A stretch of 64,000 bases of DNA from Enoplosus armatus (GCF_043641665.1 NC_092182.1:20397241-20461240); one strand, 5' to 3'; positions 1 to 13,047 are shown, counted from the first letter of the stretch. The notes: generated by a model not told the origin, from the sequence alone. Numbers and translations: made by a program.

Positions 1-2786
1 TGGCCCAATGTGTTGTTCAAATTGGTTTAAATTTTCACTATAATCAACCCGACAATTGTAATTTCCTACAAGTCCTCCAAATAAGACAGCGTTGTTGGTC
101 CATGCAGCTCTAACAGTGTGACGACATCATTTGTTTGTTCCTTTTAAAACTGTTTGAGGTTAAGTTTAGGGAAATATCATGGTTTGGGTTAAAAGTACTT
201 TGTTAAGGGATCTTCATCGTCAGAGTTATAATAAAAAACGTGGTTAAGGTTATGGAATGATTGTGGTCATAGCTGAAGAAATCCTTGGCTGCATATTTTA
301 TGTTTGTATATGTATATGTTAATATAAATCCATATAACATCATTGGATTTTTTTCCAATATTAATATTAAAGTTATACTTTATTTAAAGAAATACAAACA
401 ACAGAGCGTTTGATAACAGCCCCCATACGAATCAATCATCAAAAGCAAAGACCAATGACAGCCCAGCAAACAGTGCATTTGTCCAATCAAACATAAGAAG
501 AAGAGTAAAGAAGAGAACTGTCAGTCATCGTTATCTTTGTCAACTTGCACGTCAGTGGCCTCCGCCCAGGGACTACAGAAATTGTACATTGTCCGTGTTA
601 AATAAACAATAAAAATGAAAGTGACATCTCTCCCAAATGCCTATTGAGCCATGTAACAGCAATTTAAAGGCATTAACTCATTCAAATTCCTTTGAAAACC
701 ACATATATTATTTTTTTGTTTATTAATTACATTTCTGGTTTTATGAAAAGCTGTACTTTTAGTTTTAGTATCATTTGGAGATGATTCAGTCTTGGTAGTC
801 CAATATGTAGACTCCACTCCTCCATCTGAATAGATCGTAGTCGTTCATCCCCCATCAAAGAGGAAAGTTGTAGAAGGTGCAGTGTGTAGGCTTGGATATG
901 ATGGGAAAAAGCAGTAGCTATATTTAGTCTGCACTATAATAAACACACACACACACACACATTGACCAGTGAATGACAATATAGTAAAGAGAAGATGGTT
1001 AAAATGAAGAGGTGGAAATGCATCATTTAATAAAAGCAGAGACGTGGTAGTTTTCCATTTGGTAATGGAAATAGAGCCTCTATTGATATTCTCTCTCCCA
1101 AAAATTATGTGTTCCCAACCAGGACTTGAAGTTAAGCTTTTGGCTCTAATCTTCTTTTTTAAGAACAACAACCAGGTTTCCAACAGGGAATTGCAGGGGT
1201 ACAAACAAAAACAAGCTGTCCTTGTTTTGTTCTCTGCCTGTGAGTCCAGTACAGGCCACAAAACCAATGTAGGGAAACTCCTTCATTTTGGTAAATATGC
1301 TTATTTGCTGTATCCACAGTGAGATGAGAAGATCAGTATCAGTTTCATTGGTCCAGGATGTGTTTGAGGTGGCTCCTTCAAACGGGGGCATGCATGTCCG
1401 CGCTCCTCCTCCTCTCCCTCCTCTTGTTTACTCAGTGACTAATGAACGGACTTCATTTGTGTATCATTAGAGTTCAGAGAGTCACTTGTTTATGTACTGG
1501 ATGCTGACAGAATACAGTGCACGCCCAAATATGACCACAAATACATTCTCACAGCCGTATATCCACACACACGCAATTTACGATCATATACATATGCACA
1601 TGGATGCAGATTGTCCATTCATGTTCAAATGTATCAAGATGAAAGAAGTTTAACTGAGTGGACGGACATCATGTTTATAGAAGAAGCTGTAATGCACATA
1701 TACAAGTGTGCACTCACATTATGTACAAAAATACAAACAATTTCATATATTATATGGTAATATTTTTAAGAATCAAACATTAAAATAGATTGCAGGACAT
1801 TTTATAGTTTGCCCTTCAAGTTATTTCAGTTTGTAATTATTTTTTTTTCAATGAAGAGAGAGTACAATTCCTGAAATACTGAAATAGATTTATGCGGCCC
1901 TAGTGACAGGACATTTTTACATAAAAGCAATCCTAGGGCACGATGCCATTTAATTTCCAATGAGTTCCCTATCCCTCATCAAATAAACAGGGCCTCCTCT
2001 GAGAGCCAGGGCCTGCTCATTACTGTTGGTTACGTTTCAGTCTCAGAAAACACTTGAAGAGACAATGAGGTGCTCCTTCTGCAGAGTCCCCGGCTATTGC
2101 AACACTTTTGTTTATTTCCCCTTCAAGCCTATTTCCCCTCAAGGTAGCAGAGTTAATATTTTATAAGACCCACGAGGTGACATCATCTCTAGGTAGTGCA
2201 CGTCCGTAAGAGCTCAAAGCAATCTCTGGTAGAGATATTAGTGCTATTTCTGAGTCTCTGCAGAACTTAACATGTTTCTCCGCTTTGTTATTGTATTCGG
2301 ATGGATGCTACGTGCGCTCCAGCACTTTAGATCAATGGAGGTTTATGATATTGTGCACACTGAGCTGATAAATAGCTGTGATTACTAAACTGCCAACTGA
2401 AAAAAGAAGTGTTTTGCTTTTTAATCAGAAAATACCAGCATCTAAAGGCTTGTTGATGGAACATGCACAGTAAGTCACCTTAGTCTTTATTGATCTTGAA
2501 TTATAATATATATTCTCTTGAGAACAAGTGAACTACCACCAGACATGGAGCTGACATGAGCCTTAACCTATTGTGCCTCTAACCAAATAGCACTGATTAA
2601 CAAAAATCAATGAATGTAAACTCCTTGTCCTGTGTTCGCCTTTGAGAAAAAAAATTAAACCAAAAGGGAGAAATTTGTATTTTATATTTGTTGGTTTCAT
2701 GATGGCCCCCTAGTTTTGCATTCATTTGTCAGAATACTGTAATTCTGACAAACACGTTTGTTTACTTTGTCTCTTCTACCCCTGTC
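1..2786. other. Gene-free upstream stretch
   Basis: No exon, RNA gene or complete mobile element is recognisable here. The sequence is AT-rich and unique-looking apart from an (AC)n run at 943-961. A patch at about 130-270 (TTAAGTTTAGG, GGTTTGGGTTAAAAG, ACGTGGTTAAGGTT) resembles the 'taacc'-rich interspersed repeats common in fish, read on the - strand; a similar texture recurs on the + strand at 47.5-47.8 kb. The open frames in this stretch are short and have no protein-like composition. Confidence 0.5.
943..961. repeat. (AC)n microsatellite
   Basis: Uninterrupted AC dinucleotide run of about nine units. Confidence 0.95.
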
Positions 2787-2789
2787 TGC

Positions 2790-2950
2790 AGCACAGCACC
2801 GCGTATAAAGGCTGAGTCCTTAACCACAGCGGCCCTAGTTCGAGTCCTGCCCGGGCGCTTCGCTGCATGTCATCCCCTCTCTCTCTCTCTCCCCTGCCTT
2901 TCCTGTCTCTCAATACTGTCAATTAAAAAAAAAAGCCAAAATACAAAAAC
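2790..2950 (+). mobile_element. tRNA-derived SINE fragment (fish type)
   Basis: The segment contains a Pol III B-box-like core (AGTTCGAGTCCTG, near 2836-2850). It is followed by CGCTTCGCTGCATGTCATCC, a CT-rich run, CTTTCCTGTCTCTCAATACTGTC and an A-rich tail at about 2924-2935. That succession matches a very common fish tRNA-derived SINE or its LINE-partner tail as I remember it. The 5' A-box part is diverged. It is a dead insertion with no coding capacity. The orientation follows from the B box and the 3' A tail. Confidence 0.7.
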
Positions 2951-3856
2951 ACAGCAAAAACGATTGACTAAATGGGATTTCCACTGAACTGGGTGATTAA
3001 AACACCCTGTTTTAGCTTGAACACGTCTCCTTTACAGATTTAAATGATGTACCGCCCTCTCATCATCTCCGTCAGATTGTTGTTCCAGCATCCATATATA
3101 TTTCCATGGTTGCACAGTGGACATGTTTAATTCATGTTAAGGTCACCCACAATTCATAGAACTTATGTCTGCTCCTTCACATAATGGCCCGCGTTTTATT
3201 TCCATAACCTGAAGCATCTCTCTTCAGTGATGGATGGCGGTTCAGAACCAAACCTGTTGGAACTGCTATCTCGGGGGGCTTCAGCAGATGCAGTGGAGGA
3301 AATAGAGGAGATGTGAATGTGTTAGGAAGATGTAAATCTGATCTACTTCTGCTGTGACATTGCTTTAAACTTTGTGGATGTAGACTACAAGGCAATGTTA
3401 TAGATTTTTTGCAGATTTTTCACTTGGTTTACGGGGCAAAATTACACCATTTTACAATTAAAAGGGACTGTACATATGTATCCTGTAAAAAAGGCAAGAC
3501 TGGTTCACAGTCTGAGAGCAAGGTCTGCTGCCTGGGAGGCTCATCTCAGGGCCAATGATACCCCTGAGCTTAATCAGAAACAAAGCATCAAAGGTGTGAA
3601 CTCTTTTTTAATTACATAACACCCTCGCATGGTTCTTTGTACAAACACCCTCCTATATGTGACAGATGCTAACACAACAAGGTGAGGGCTCTTGGGGCTG
3701 ATGTAGTTTTCCTCTTAACACTTACTTCATTACATCATCTCCTGTTCTTTTATGTCTCCCCCCCCCCCCAGTCTCGGTCACCCTTTCCTGTCCAACTTAC
3801 TCGGCATTAACTTCTCTTCAGCATCCTTCATTGAGCTGCTACCCTTCACATCTCTG

Positions 3857-3878
3857 CCCCCCCCCCCCCCCCCCCCCC
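3857..3878. repeat. Poly-C tract (22 nt)
   Basis: An unbroken run of about 22 cytosines. The - strand is therefore a G run able to form intermolecular or slipped G-quadruplex structures. Length in an assembly is unreliable for such tracts. Confidence 0.9.
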
Positions 3879-4641
3879 GCTGTCCTTTCTACCTATCACA
3901 CTTCACATTAGCTTCCCTTCTCTTCAATTTGGCTCCGTCACTTGTTCTGTCACCTCGGCCCGCTCCTCTCAAACCCCTCTCCCCTTACCCGCTGACTCAG
4001 CAGCTGGTTTCTGAGGCCGTACCAGTTTGTGTGTCAGGTGGGAACAGGTGACACCGCAGGCTGCAGGCTGACCTCACTGTGTCACTTTCACTCCAACTCA
4101 CATCAAGTTTCTTTGAGGAGCTGCCTCTCGCCTTGAGGCTCCTTTCAAGCTTGTACGAGCTACATGGAAAAAAAACGGAAAAAGCTAACCAGAGGCAGGA
4201 AATACTGGCTCTCAAGTTTACACCACTGTAAGACGTCTGTTTTTTAAATTCATGCAGTCTATTCTGTGATGTGCAGTCTTTAACATTAATAACTGTAAGG
4301 CTTAGGTACTATAATCCTCAGACAATCCAATGTGCAGGATATCAAAATAAATACAATAAGCCAGCAAATTGGTAATCATGTTGTGCACTCTGTTATCAAA
4401 GGCAAACAGACACAGATGGATGCTGAGCAGCGATAAAGTCAAAAACAGTCCAACAGCTTAGTTCACAACTCTTCAACTGAGAAGATTTGGGACTTTATAA
4501 ATTGATAGAAGCTGTAGAAATGTATTTTTAGTCTCTCTGTCTGTCTTGTTCTCTCTGTCTTGACCTCCTCCTTTTACCTACTGAACCCTCTTGAGATGTA
4601 GTAGCTGATAGTGCTACTCACAGTGCTATTTTGACACAAAT

Positions 4642-4653
4642 ACACACACACCT

Positions 4654-4680
<27 letters not shown>
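4642..4680. repeat. (AC)n microsatellite, interrupted
   Basis: AC repeats broken by CCT near 4651-4653, then a pure run of about 13 units. Confidence 0.95.
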
Positions 4681-4686
<6 letters not shown>

Positions 4687-5212
4687 ATGCAGTTTAACAG
4701 AGTAAGTGCTAACAAGCAAAGCGAGGGAGGGAGTGTTCAATTTTTCTCCTGAGTATCAGAGTCAAATGTTCAACAGAATACCATAACGTTCACATTAGAG
4801 TTACATTATCTTCACCTCCTCTCATGAAACATTCATCCTCTTTAAATATTGCATATGTTGTGAAATTTTGTTGATACCTCCTATGAATAATTTATCCCTG
4901 CTCAGTTATCCTGTTATCATTTTTTCCAAAGATATCAGCCAATAAAGCCAAAAAAGCTGTGGTACAATAGCCTGTAGAAATGTTTTTTGAATCATCAAAT
5001 CAAATTTTAAATCTGGGTCTGCACCCAAACACACATTAACATTGATAAACACGTGATAAACATTACTGGGATACATGTGCCAGTTTATTTTCATTAAAGT
5101 AAGTGCATTAGTTTAGTAGAGAACGGCAAGAATACTGAGGGAAATTACTTTTCTTACAATGTTATGGACTCCTTAAAAAACCTCCCCCAATCTGCACCTG
5201 GGTCCTCATTTC

Positions 5213-5335
5213 CTTGGCATATGGCCTTATTTTACCCATAACTTCACTGAACGTTGACATATCTTTGAGATATCCTGGTACAGACAGACAAACTGGGCTG
5301 TAAACACAACCTCCTCGGCAGTGGTTAAAATTTGA
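5213..5335 (+). repeat. Probable 3' end of a fish interspersed repeat
   Basis: The string GACAGACAAACTGGGCTGTAAACACAACCTCCTCGGCAGTGG resembles the recurrent fish repeat ending in 'acagacaaac..aaaacataacctccttggcggaggtaa'. It follows TATCTTTGAGATATCCTGG, also typical of that family. Identification is from memory and the upstream boundary is a guess. Confidence 0.45.
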
Positions 5336-5619
5336 CTGTTTTATTTTATCGGTGCTTACTGATCAACTGTAAATTGGAGCTGTTTAGTACCACTTGATAT
5401 GTTGAAGCCCTGCTTGGGTCCAGTGGGGAGCTAATTAGTGCACATGGCACACAGGAGATTTGAAGCACCAACATGGGAGCTCTGATGGAATTCCCCGTTA
5501 GAAAATCCTTACACTTCTTCAGTAGACTCTGTATTTTCACTCATGTCACTGCTCCGAAAAAGTTCCCAGCCACATCGAACCGTTTTGACGCAGCACTTAA
5601 TGTACAGTCATAGAGAATA

Positions 5620-6175
5620 ACGTGTGCTTAGATTCAGATTCTTATCAGAAACCTATTCTGTTACAAACCACTGTTGCTATGGTTTGGTTATCTGTTCCCA
5701 TCAGTTTAATGACATTGATGGTACAGAGAGAGTTCAGCTGGACTCATGATGGACAGTTAAAAAAAAAAAAAGGATCCAAATCGATAGCAGTAGCAGATCC
5801 AGAGATATCTTTTTCATTTCATGCATTCTTCTTTGTGGTCAAAACCTGGTGCCTATATTACCCACAATGCAATTCAGCCACTTACAGTTCATTGAGAGTT
5901 TCCGTGTGTTATGCTAGTAGCAGCTAATGTAGCCTTGAGACGCTAGCCTGAAGCAGAGATGAGGAGCGGGCTACAGTAAACTCACTTCTTTCCTCCAAAC
6001 CTCCACAAACTTATAGTGTTCAGCCCCAACCGACACTGACTTCACGCAGCTCCCTCTGGAGCCACGGAGGGCTTTATTGAACTTGTCACATATGCAGTAG
6101 TACTCCTCAATACCGGGAAACACCCTTTGATGTGTAAAATGAATACTGATATTATCTTTGGGCACTAACAAGTCC
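5620..6175. repeat. Possible interspersed repeat
   Basis: This stretch contains phrases I associate with multi-copy fish sequence: ATTACCCACAATGCAATTCAGCC, GTAGCAGCTAATGTAGCC, GACGCTAGCCTGAAGCAG and CTCCCTCTGGAGCCACGGAGG. No coding potential or terminal repeats were identified. Copy number in the host genome would settle it. Confidence 0.35.
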
Positions 6176-6548
6176 CAGGATCTATAAATTGTTCAAGATA
6201 AGACTTATGTTTGTACTATCAGTGGAAACGTTTAGATGCTTCAAATGCATGAGAGAAGAGACTCATTTCAGCTAGTATTTATGATGTCAGCTGTTATAAA
6301 TGAGAAAGAGCTTAACTTGATTCATTTAATAGGTGTGTGCCAGGCCTACAGTAACCCGGCCAGTGAACTTAGCCAGCCAGCCAGCAAAACAACCTTTTCA
6401 GGCAGATGATGGCTCCCCAAGATACACCACTGTTTTTCTTTTTCTTTTTTTTCTTTTTTTTATCTTGAAATCTTCACTCTAAATTACAAAGTCAGAGGAG
6501 TAGAACCAGAGAGATTCTTTCTCCACAGTCCTGGTGGATGTCCAATAA

Positions 6549-6580
<32 letters not shown>

Positions 6581-9500
6581 GTGTGTGTGTGTGTGTCAGT
6601 GAGGCTCTTCCAAAGATGCCAGAGCCAATCACCAGAAGGGAATTTAGTGCCTTTCTGCTTCCTGCTCCAGTGGGCAGATAAGATTATAGCATTTAGATTC
6701 AGAAGCAGACATTCTCTCACTTCAAGCTGACTAGATCTACACGGCGCCTGTGAAAACTTCAGCAGCACTTTATCAACAACATGCTGCTGCCTTTTCCCTT
6801 TAATTTGTGGATGTGCTAAACTAGACTTGCAGTGGACCGCAAATTTCTTCAGTTTATGTAGTTCCAGTTCAGTTTATGTGTTTGACTTGCTGCTGCTCAT
6901 GTAGCAACTGTATTGACTGAGTTTGGAGTTTATTGCCTCCAGAAAATTTAACAAAACCCCACGGTGCATGTACAGCCTCCGGCTGCAGAGGTACAATAGT
7001 GATGAGGGAGCAGAATTGCGGGAGTCCCACGTTTTTTTTATCCCAGTTAGAAGAGGATTCAATCTATGTTAGTTAGTGTTTGGTCTAACAAAGCCAGACT
7101 TACTACAAATTATGTACTAATTCAAAATGAAGACAAAGAAGTATGTTTAAGTAATTATTTCAACATATTCCCAGCATCCTCTCTTACCAAGAAGTCAAAA
7201 TCTCTGGCTGTTTTTGCACAGGAAGAACTGCACCTTCTCACTGTTTTACACCAGATTATTGGCAGCATGGATTCACAGGATTTAAGTTTACTTTTTGATA
7301 ACATATCAGTCACTGTTAAAGAATTAGCTTAAATAACATCTAAATATATATATATAGTTTTTTTGAAGGTTCCACTAAAGAATTGCAATCAATAATGATT
7401 TCCATAATCATTACATGTATTTTAAAAAAAAACTGAAAATGGTCGAATCATATTGACACAATGTCACTATCCAGGATACATGTCCAATCCTGCAAAGGTG
7501 ATGTGACACACTGTCAATGCGTGACTCTACAGTTGAATCCAGTCGTATGCTATAACCTGAAATGATCTACCTCCCTGATATAGTCGTAATTCTATCAGCC
7601 ACGGGCCGAGCTGTAATCTTATTATCTGTTGTTAACAGAGTTGGGGTTGGGTGGGGGCTCGGCAGCGATGGGGATCTCCACAGGGCAGATTACCCCTGCA
7701 TTATCCACTCAGAATAGGACATTATCACCTATCACAAGCCAGAGGTGTCAATTGATCCAATCAGATTGTCCCTCTAGTGATGCGGGCCACTCCCATCACC
7801 AGTTAATTATAAAGAAGATGAGACTCTTTACCTCAGTGGGCAGAGCTGACACAGCCTCATGGTCTGTAACTGTACTGCATGTTGCTCCACAGTGGAGCGA
7901 CATGCGTCATGTGAGAACAGAGGTTTGACCTCTGTGAAGGTCGAGAGTCATTTCACTTTGTGCTCACTTAACAGGGAGTGTTTTCATCAATAGATTGTAA
8001 AGCTCAGCCTTGTTCTGAAGTCTTTCAGTATTTCTTGACTGTATTGAACATTAATTGATCCAAGAAATCTGCTGGATGTTCTAGCTGACAACTTTAATCG
8101 AGGGGACCACTTTCTGTGTTAACTTTCATTTGGACTCAGAGACGAGCATTTTAAATAATTTAGGCAAAATGTAAGTTTATCTGGAAAGCTTTATGAGGGT
8201 CGTACTGCTTGCCACATTATACAATAAGTTGTTTTGCCCATCCCTTCCTTATTGATCAGCAAAGTCTTGCCACTTGGCTTCCTATCCAGTTCATGACCAC
8301 AAAGTACAATCCATCGTTGACGCTCACTTTGCCAGCAGATAGACTGACAAAATATAAATATAAAATCCATGTGCACAAAAGTTGTTTGATATTTGATTGC
8401 CTGACATGCTGAGAAATTGTCCAAGTGGAATAAACAGATTTTGGCTAAAAACAAACAAAAAAGCCTCAAAGAAAGCAGGCATGTGCAGACACATCCTGTA
8501 TCTGCACCAAGTGTTGAGCCATTCAGCGGCAGACAATTTTCTGGAAGTTATCTGAACAGTTGGTGAGGACCTGTCAAAGAATCAACATCATGTGGCGACG
8601 TGGCCACACTGGTCGTAAAGGTCTGCAGAAAATAGCTTGAGTGACTGTAACCGGCTTAAATGCAGAAATGGTAGAAATGTCAGCTTAGTGCCAACTAGCC
8701 TATAGGTACACTGTTGCAGAACAGACAGAAATAGAAACAAAGGTCAATCTGGCATAAAATTGACACCAGATTGCTTAATGTGGGAACAGTAATGAGGTGA
8801 CCTTTCATGAGGAACGCATCTATCTGAGCTGTGGTTTTAAGCACATAAAGCACAAGAATGAAGTTTCTCAGATATGTCAGATACAGAGGGACAACCTTTT
8901 AAAACAGGAGTGAGGCATCATTACATCTTTGAACTATTTTTAAGAAATCTTACACATTTTAGTTTTACTTAAAATGAAAGAGGTTAAATTGCATTTTAAT
9001 CTGTAGCGTGATGCATTTGCCACTTTTTCCTAACTTCAGTCATAATGGCTGACCTGTTTGTGCATGCCCCGTACGTTTGTACAGCTGCACGGGAGCAGAG
9101 CAGATAAACGATGGCCTTTTTGAAGCTCACTAGATCTGGACCTCATATCCTGTGGCCCTTTATGAGAAGTAGTGCATTACAAACCAGGCAGAGATCGCAC
9201 CTGGCTGCTACATATGTACGGTTGGATACCCCTATATTTCTATATTCAGTTTTTCAGTACTGTATTATGTTGTGTTCAAAGACCTGGTCGCCAATATACT
9301 ACAAATGTGTACAAATATACAAAAACAACCCACCTCACAAAAAAGTATCTTTTATTTATGGAGGACCCGGCCATCATTTTGACATGGGAGAGGAGTTTTA
9401 CTGCATGTTCTACTGAAAGGTAACGTAGACGTGGTTCGTCAGAGATTTATCTTCACAATACAGTTATTTTAATTTTAATCAATGTTAATGTCAATATATT

Positions 9501-11156
9501 GATTAATGCAGGTTTAATGACTCTGTCAGCATCCCTACATTATAGACAATTCAGTGTATAAAAGTGTTATATAGAGCAATAAAGTTTCAAGTCTGTTGCA
9601 CCTCTGACCACACCCACCATCATGATGATATCACAATGCACTGACGCACCCTGGAGTACACTTCTACATCACTGCAGCAAGGTGAGAAGTTAAATTCAGA
9701 AAATTAAGTTGCTCTTTAATACACTTAGAAACTCCTCTAATTGACTGTTTTCACAGCAGACATTTTGACTTGCCTCAGCTGGAGAACACAGGTGTAACCA
9801 ACAACATTTATGGCTTGATGCCATTTAAGTGTGCCAGTAAGCCATGCCAGTGAGCCAACATGCACATTAGCAGGGACCTGGCCCTGGCACATCTAAATGA
9901 AATGCAGCTATTATTAAGTTACACCTGTTTGACAAGTCAAAATCTCTGCCAACATCTGTTGACAGTCTGTAAATGTACAATGTTCATATTTGGCCAGTAT
10001 CTATTAGATGCAGACAGACCCCCCTCAAAACATGATGGTGGCCACTTATGAGCATTAAAGGGATTAAGGAGGAAAGGTTCAATAGACTAACTCGACTCTG
10101 TCTTTTATTTAGACTATGCCATGACTGTCTTGTCTCAGCAGAAACAAAGCAGCATGTACATTTCAAAATACTAAGCATCAGGACCATAAGATTAGAACAT
10201 TAAAGCAGTGTTTAGTCTTATGCTGACAACAAATACAGTCAAAGAAGGCTTTCTGCTCAGAGAGGTTGGTTTAGTTTGTGTTTGTAGGTGTGTGTGTACA
10301 AAATTAGTGGCAGCCACAGTAGTAGCCAAAGTCTATAAAAATGTTAGAGTCCACACATTTTACAATAACCCTTTAAAACCTTCCTACTTCAGTACTAAAG
10401 GCAGAATGTTTTTAAAGGTTACACAACAGAGCCAAATGCGTATGTTATAAAAAAAGGATTTTTTCTAATAATATTTTTCCCTCCTGAGAGTGGAGCAAAT
10501 GAGCAGCTGAAACTCATCAGGGATTTGAAGGGGTGATGTTCCAGTTGTGAAAGTTTCTTTGTTATTCTTAACACAACATCCACTGCATTTAATTTCCACA
10601 AATTTACCAAATATGGCTGCCAGCTCCTTACTAAGATAATCCCTCTGATCATGTTTCTGTGAAGCCTGAACCAAACATTGGTTTGTGCTGCACTGGATAA
10701 ATCGCCCCCTTTCCATCTCAGTCAAGTGTCTCCTTTCTGACGTCAACAGATGTTCTGTGCTCTAAAGCAGCTTACATGAGCAGCCTACAAAAACCTTTAG
10801 TATGTTGCTCCAAGCAAGGAACTGCCTACAGTACCTTGGTGTTCTTGACATCATGTACCAGCTTATTGATGCACTGTTTGAAGGGTTTTGTAGTGGTTCT
10901 TATTATAAAAATACCATTAGACTATGGTAGGCCTCTATATACACATAGACTTATCAGGCATACTGGTATGGATGGTCACAAATTCCATGTTTGTGCATGA
11001 GAGTGTTCCAATTAAATATTATCGGCCAGATTTACTAAGAAAATAGCAAAAATACGGAGGTAAATGCAGCCAAACGCACACATAAATGTCAAAACAAAAA
11101 GAAGTATAGTTTCATTCTGTAGTGATTTTACAGGATGGTCACGTTCACAGCAAGAG
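6176..11156. other. Gene-free stretch
   Basis: Mostly unique-looking AT-rich sequence with a (GT)n run at 6549-6596. Nothing with the codon structure or splice-site framing of an exon was recognised. A compact, GC-balanced patch at about 7625-7960 has the look of a conserved non-coding element but cannot be called from one genome. Confidence 0.45.
6549..6596. repeat. (GT)n microsatellite
   Basis: About 24 GT units with one GC interruption in the middle. Confidence 0.95.
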
Positions 11157-11237
11157 TGGGTCCACTTGTATCCCGGCATATACTGGTGTCACAGCTGGGC
11201 GGCGACCCGACAGTAGAAGACAAATCAAGTGGACCCA
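11157..11237. repeat. Perfect 12-bp inverted repeat with 57-bp spacer
   Basis: TGGGTCCACTTG at 11157-11168 is matched by its exact reverse complement CAAGTGGACCCA at 11226-11237. The pair could form a stem-loop or be the termini of a very small palindromic element. No obvious target-site duplication flanks it. A 12-bp match at this spacing is close to the edge of chance in 64 kb. Confidence 0.6.
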
Positions 11238-11925
11238 ACGTTAGAATATCGGAAGCTAGAGAGCTACCACGGCTGGATGTAAAATAAGTGGGGTGGACAA
11301 AAATGGGAAAAGTGGGGGGGTATGTCCCCTCTGTCCCCTCTGTCCCTAGTGAATGTTACGCCCAGAGGAACTGTGAAACAGAGGAAAGGTCACAGGGTTT
11401 TTTTTTCTTACTTTTTTCAGGTTTTTCCAAATACAAGACAGAATGTATCATACACAGCACTGCAAACGCCATTGTTTGTTTACATTCTTGTTCCGGGAAG
11501 TCGGCACCTCCTTCCCGATGACATCACGCAGGACTTGAAAGATGGCAAGCCATGATTGGTCGGGGACCAACGTGTAGTCTGTCATGTCTCTTGGCCACAG
11601 CAAGAATAAGAATTTATGATGTTTAATCTGACACAGTGGCCATCTTAACAGACAAAAATATTGTGTAGTCTGGTCCCATGAGTCTTGTACGCAAACAATT
11701 TTCAAACAAGAGATTGCCTCGATATTCTGGTTTGACCAAACCGGGGTGGTAATCATTGCAGGTAGGCCAGAAAATGTAGAGCCATGTATGGAAATTAGCC
11801 CTCATTACTTTCTGTTCTCATTCAGGGTGAAGCTCCCCGCTCCTTCTTCTTCTCTCACTTCATTTTTCTCTCTCTGTTGCTCCGTCTGTTTTCTTTGGAG
11901 GAAATAAAACTGGGTCATATCTTCC

Positions 11926-11958
11926 TTCCTCCTCCTCCTCCTCCTACTCCTCCTCCTC
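11926..11958. repeat. (TCC)n imperfect microsatellite
   Basis: CTTCCTTCCTCCTCCTCC-type trinucleotide run with one CTA interruption. Confidence 0.85.
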
Positions 11959-12064
11959 AGTGGCATAGATGGAATAAATAGGGAAAAAAAAGGTGAATTA
12001 ATGCAGTGCTGGTGGATGTATAGGGAGATGGAGATGCATGGATGGCAGTAAATGCATGGTCATC

Positions 12065-12114
12065 CACACACACACACACACACACACTTACACACACACA
12101 CACACACACACACA
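12065..12114. repeat. (CA)n microsatellite
   Basis: Two CA runs separated by TTA at about 12088-12090. Confidence 0.95.
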
Positions 12115-12376
12115 TCTGCTGTACACACATATGCTCATACATTGCATCTAGTGTAACACTCAATCCAGAGGCACTTGAAACATATCTCTCCTCTCTCAGT
12201 GCATCTTATTGTGTGCTTTTTTCTTTCCAGTGCAAGGTGCATCTCACCGCTGCTTTTCTTCCCGCTACGTCTTTATCTAACATTTCAGGGGTTTCAGCGT
12301 GGACTGCCTGCCGCCACAGCTCAATAGTTCTGTCAGGTTCACCTTTTTAATGTGGGAAGATGTCAGAGTCTCCCTT

Positions 12377-12432
12377 CACACACATAAACACACACACACA
12401 CACACACACACACTGACACACAGACACACAGA
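12377..12432. repeat. (CA)n microsatellite, imperfect
   Basis: CA runs with TAA and TGA interruptions; the central pure block is about 13 units. Confidence 0.9.
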
Positions 12433-12805
12433 TAAGCTGCACGCATATGCTACAACATCTTCAACAGTAACTAACAATACAACACTATCACAATGCTCTG
12501 TGTTGCACATGTTAACAATGATGCCATAATTTGAGAGTTTATAGAATGTGATTATTATTGTCCTGTTGCTTCAACACAAACATTTTTCATAAGGAATCAT
12601 TACTTTTTAAAAAGATGACCAAAATATGTACTGAGTGGGACACTTTGCAGCTGAAGCAACAAGGTAATGGTGACACTGTTTATAAATGACCTCAAACATA
12701 TCTTTGGCATTTCTGTACCACAGCTACTTCACCTGTCTATGATAGTTGACTACTCAATAGTTCTACAATACATGCACTTTTGTTTAATGGATTGTATTAT
12801 GCAAG

Positions 12806-13047
12806 ACGGGCGGCACGTGGTGCAGAAGAGGGTTCTGGGTTCGAATGTGTCCAAACAATCCAAAGACACGCAGGTTAGGTTAACTGACAACTCTAAATTA
12901 AAGGTGTGACTGTGAGCGTGATTGGCTGTCCATGTGTCAGCCCTGTGATTGACTGGCGTACCCCGCCTCTCGGCCACTGTCAGCTGGGATCCCCCCCCCC
13001 CGCGACCCTCTAAGGATAAGCGGTTAAAGATAATGGATAATAAATGG
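12806..13047 (+). mobile_element. tRNA-derived fish SINE, internally deleted
   Basis: It begins with GGGCGGCACGTGGTGCAGAAG, an A-box region close to the common fish 'ggcggcacggtggtgcagtgg' head, and continues with a B-box-like GGGTTCGAAT. It then carries the typical body CCAAAGACACGCAGGTTAGG, TGACAACTCTAAATTAAAGGTGTGA and CCCTGTGATTGACTGGCG, and the tail CCCGCGACCCTCTAAGGATAAGCGGTTAAAGATAATGGA. The stretch normally found between the TTCGAAT box and CCAAAGACA, as I remember full elements, is missing. It is a fossil insertion, and a C-run at about 12990-13000 replaces part of the 'ataggctccagc' section. Confidence 0.85.

Larger units (their letters stand above)
2951..5212. other. Gene-free stretch with pyrimidine-rich and poly-C tracts
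   Basis: No gene is recognisable. Between about 3720 and 4000 the + strand is strongly pyrimidine-rich and includes two C homopolymers (3758-3769 and 3857-3878). An (AC)n run lies at 4642-4680. The proline/serine/leucine-rich open frame across 3752-4051 is a by-product of this CT-rich composition. Confidence 0.5.
11238..12805. other. Gene-free stretch with simple repeats
   Basis: It contains a short CTGTCCCCT tandem (about 2.5 copies, 11324-11347), a TCC-rich tract (11926-11958) and two AC microsatellite blocks (12065-12114, 12377-12432). The region 11540-11800 (CATGATTGGTCGGGGACC, GTGTAGTCTGTCATGTC, GGCCATCTTAACAGAC) may be part of a degenerate DNA-transposon-like repeat. No gene is recognisable. 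Confidence 0.4.

Noticed and set aside
2836..2850. B-box-like sequence suggesting a tRNA gene
   Set aside because: No cloverleaf can be drawn around it, and the CT-rich 3' part and A tail mark it as a SINE.
7920..7945. Everted nuclear-receptor-like half-sites (TGACCT...AGGTC)
   Set aside because: Hexamer half-sites are frequent by chance and nothing else in the context supports a response element.
12841..12850. GGGTTCGAAT as a tRNA T-loop
   Set aside because: It belongs to the SINE at 12806-13047; acceptor and anticodon arms are absent.
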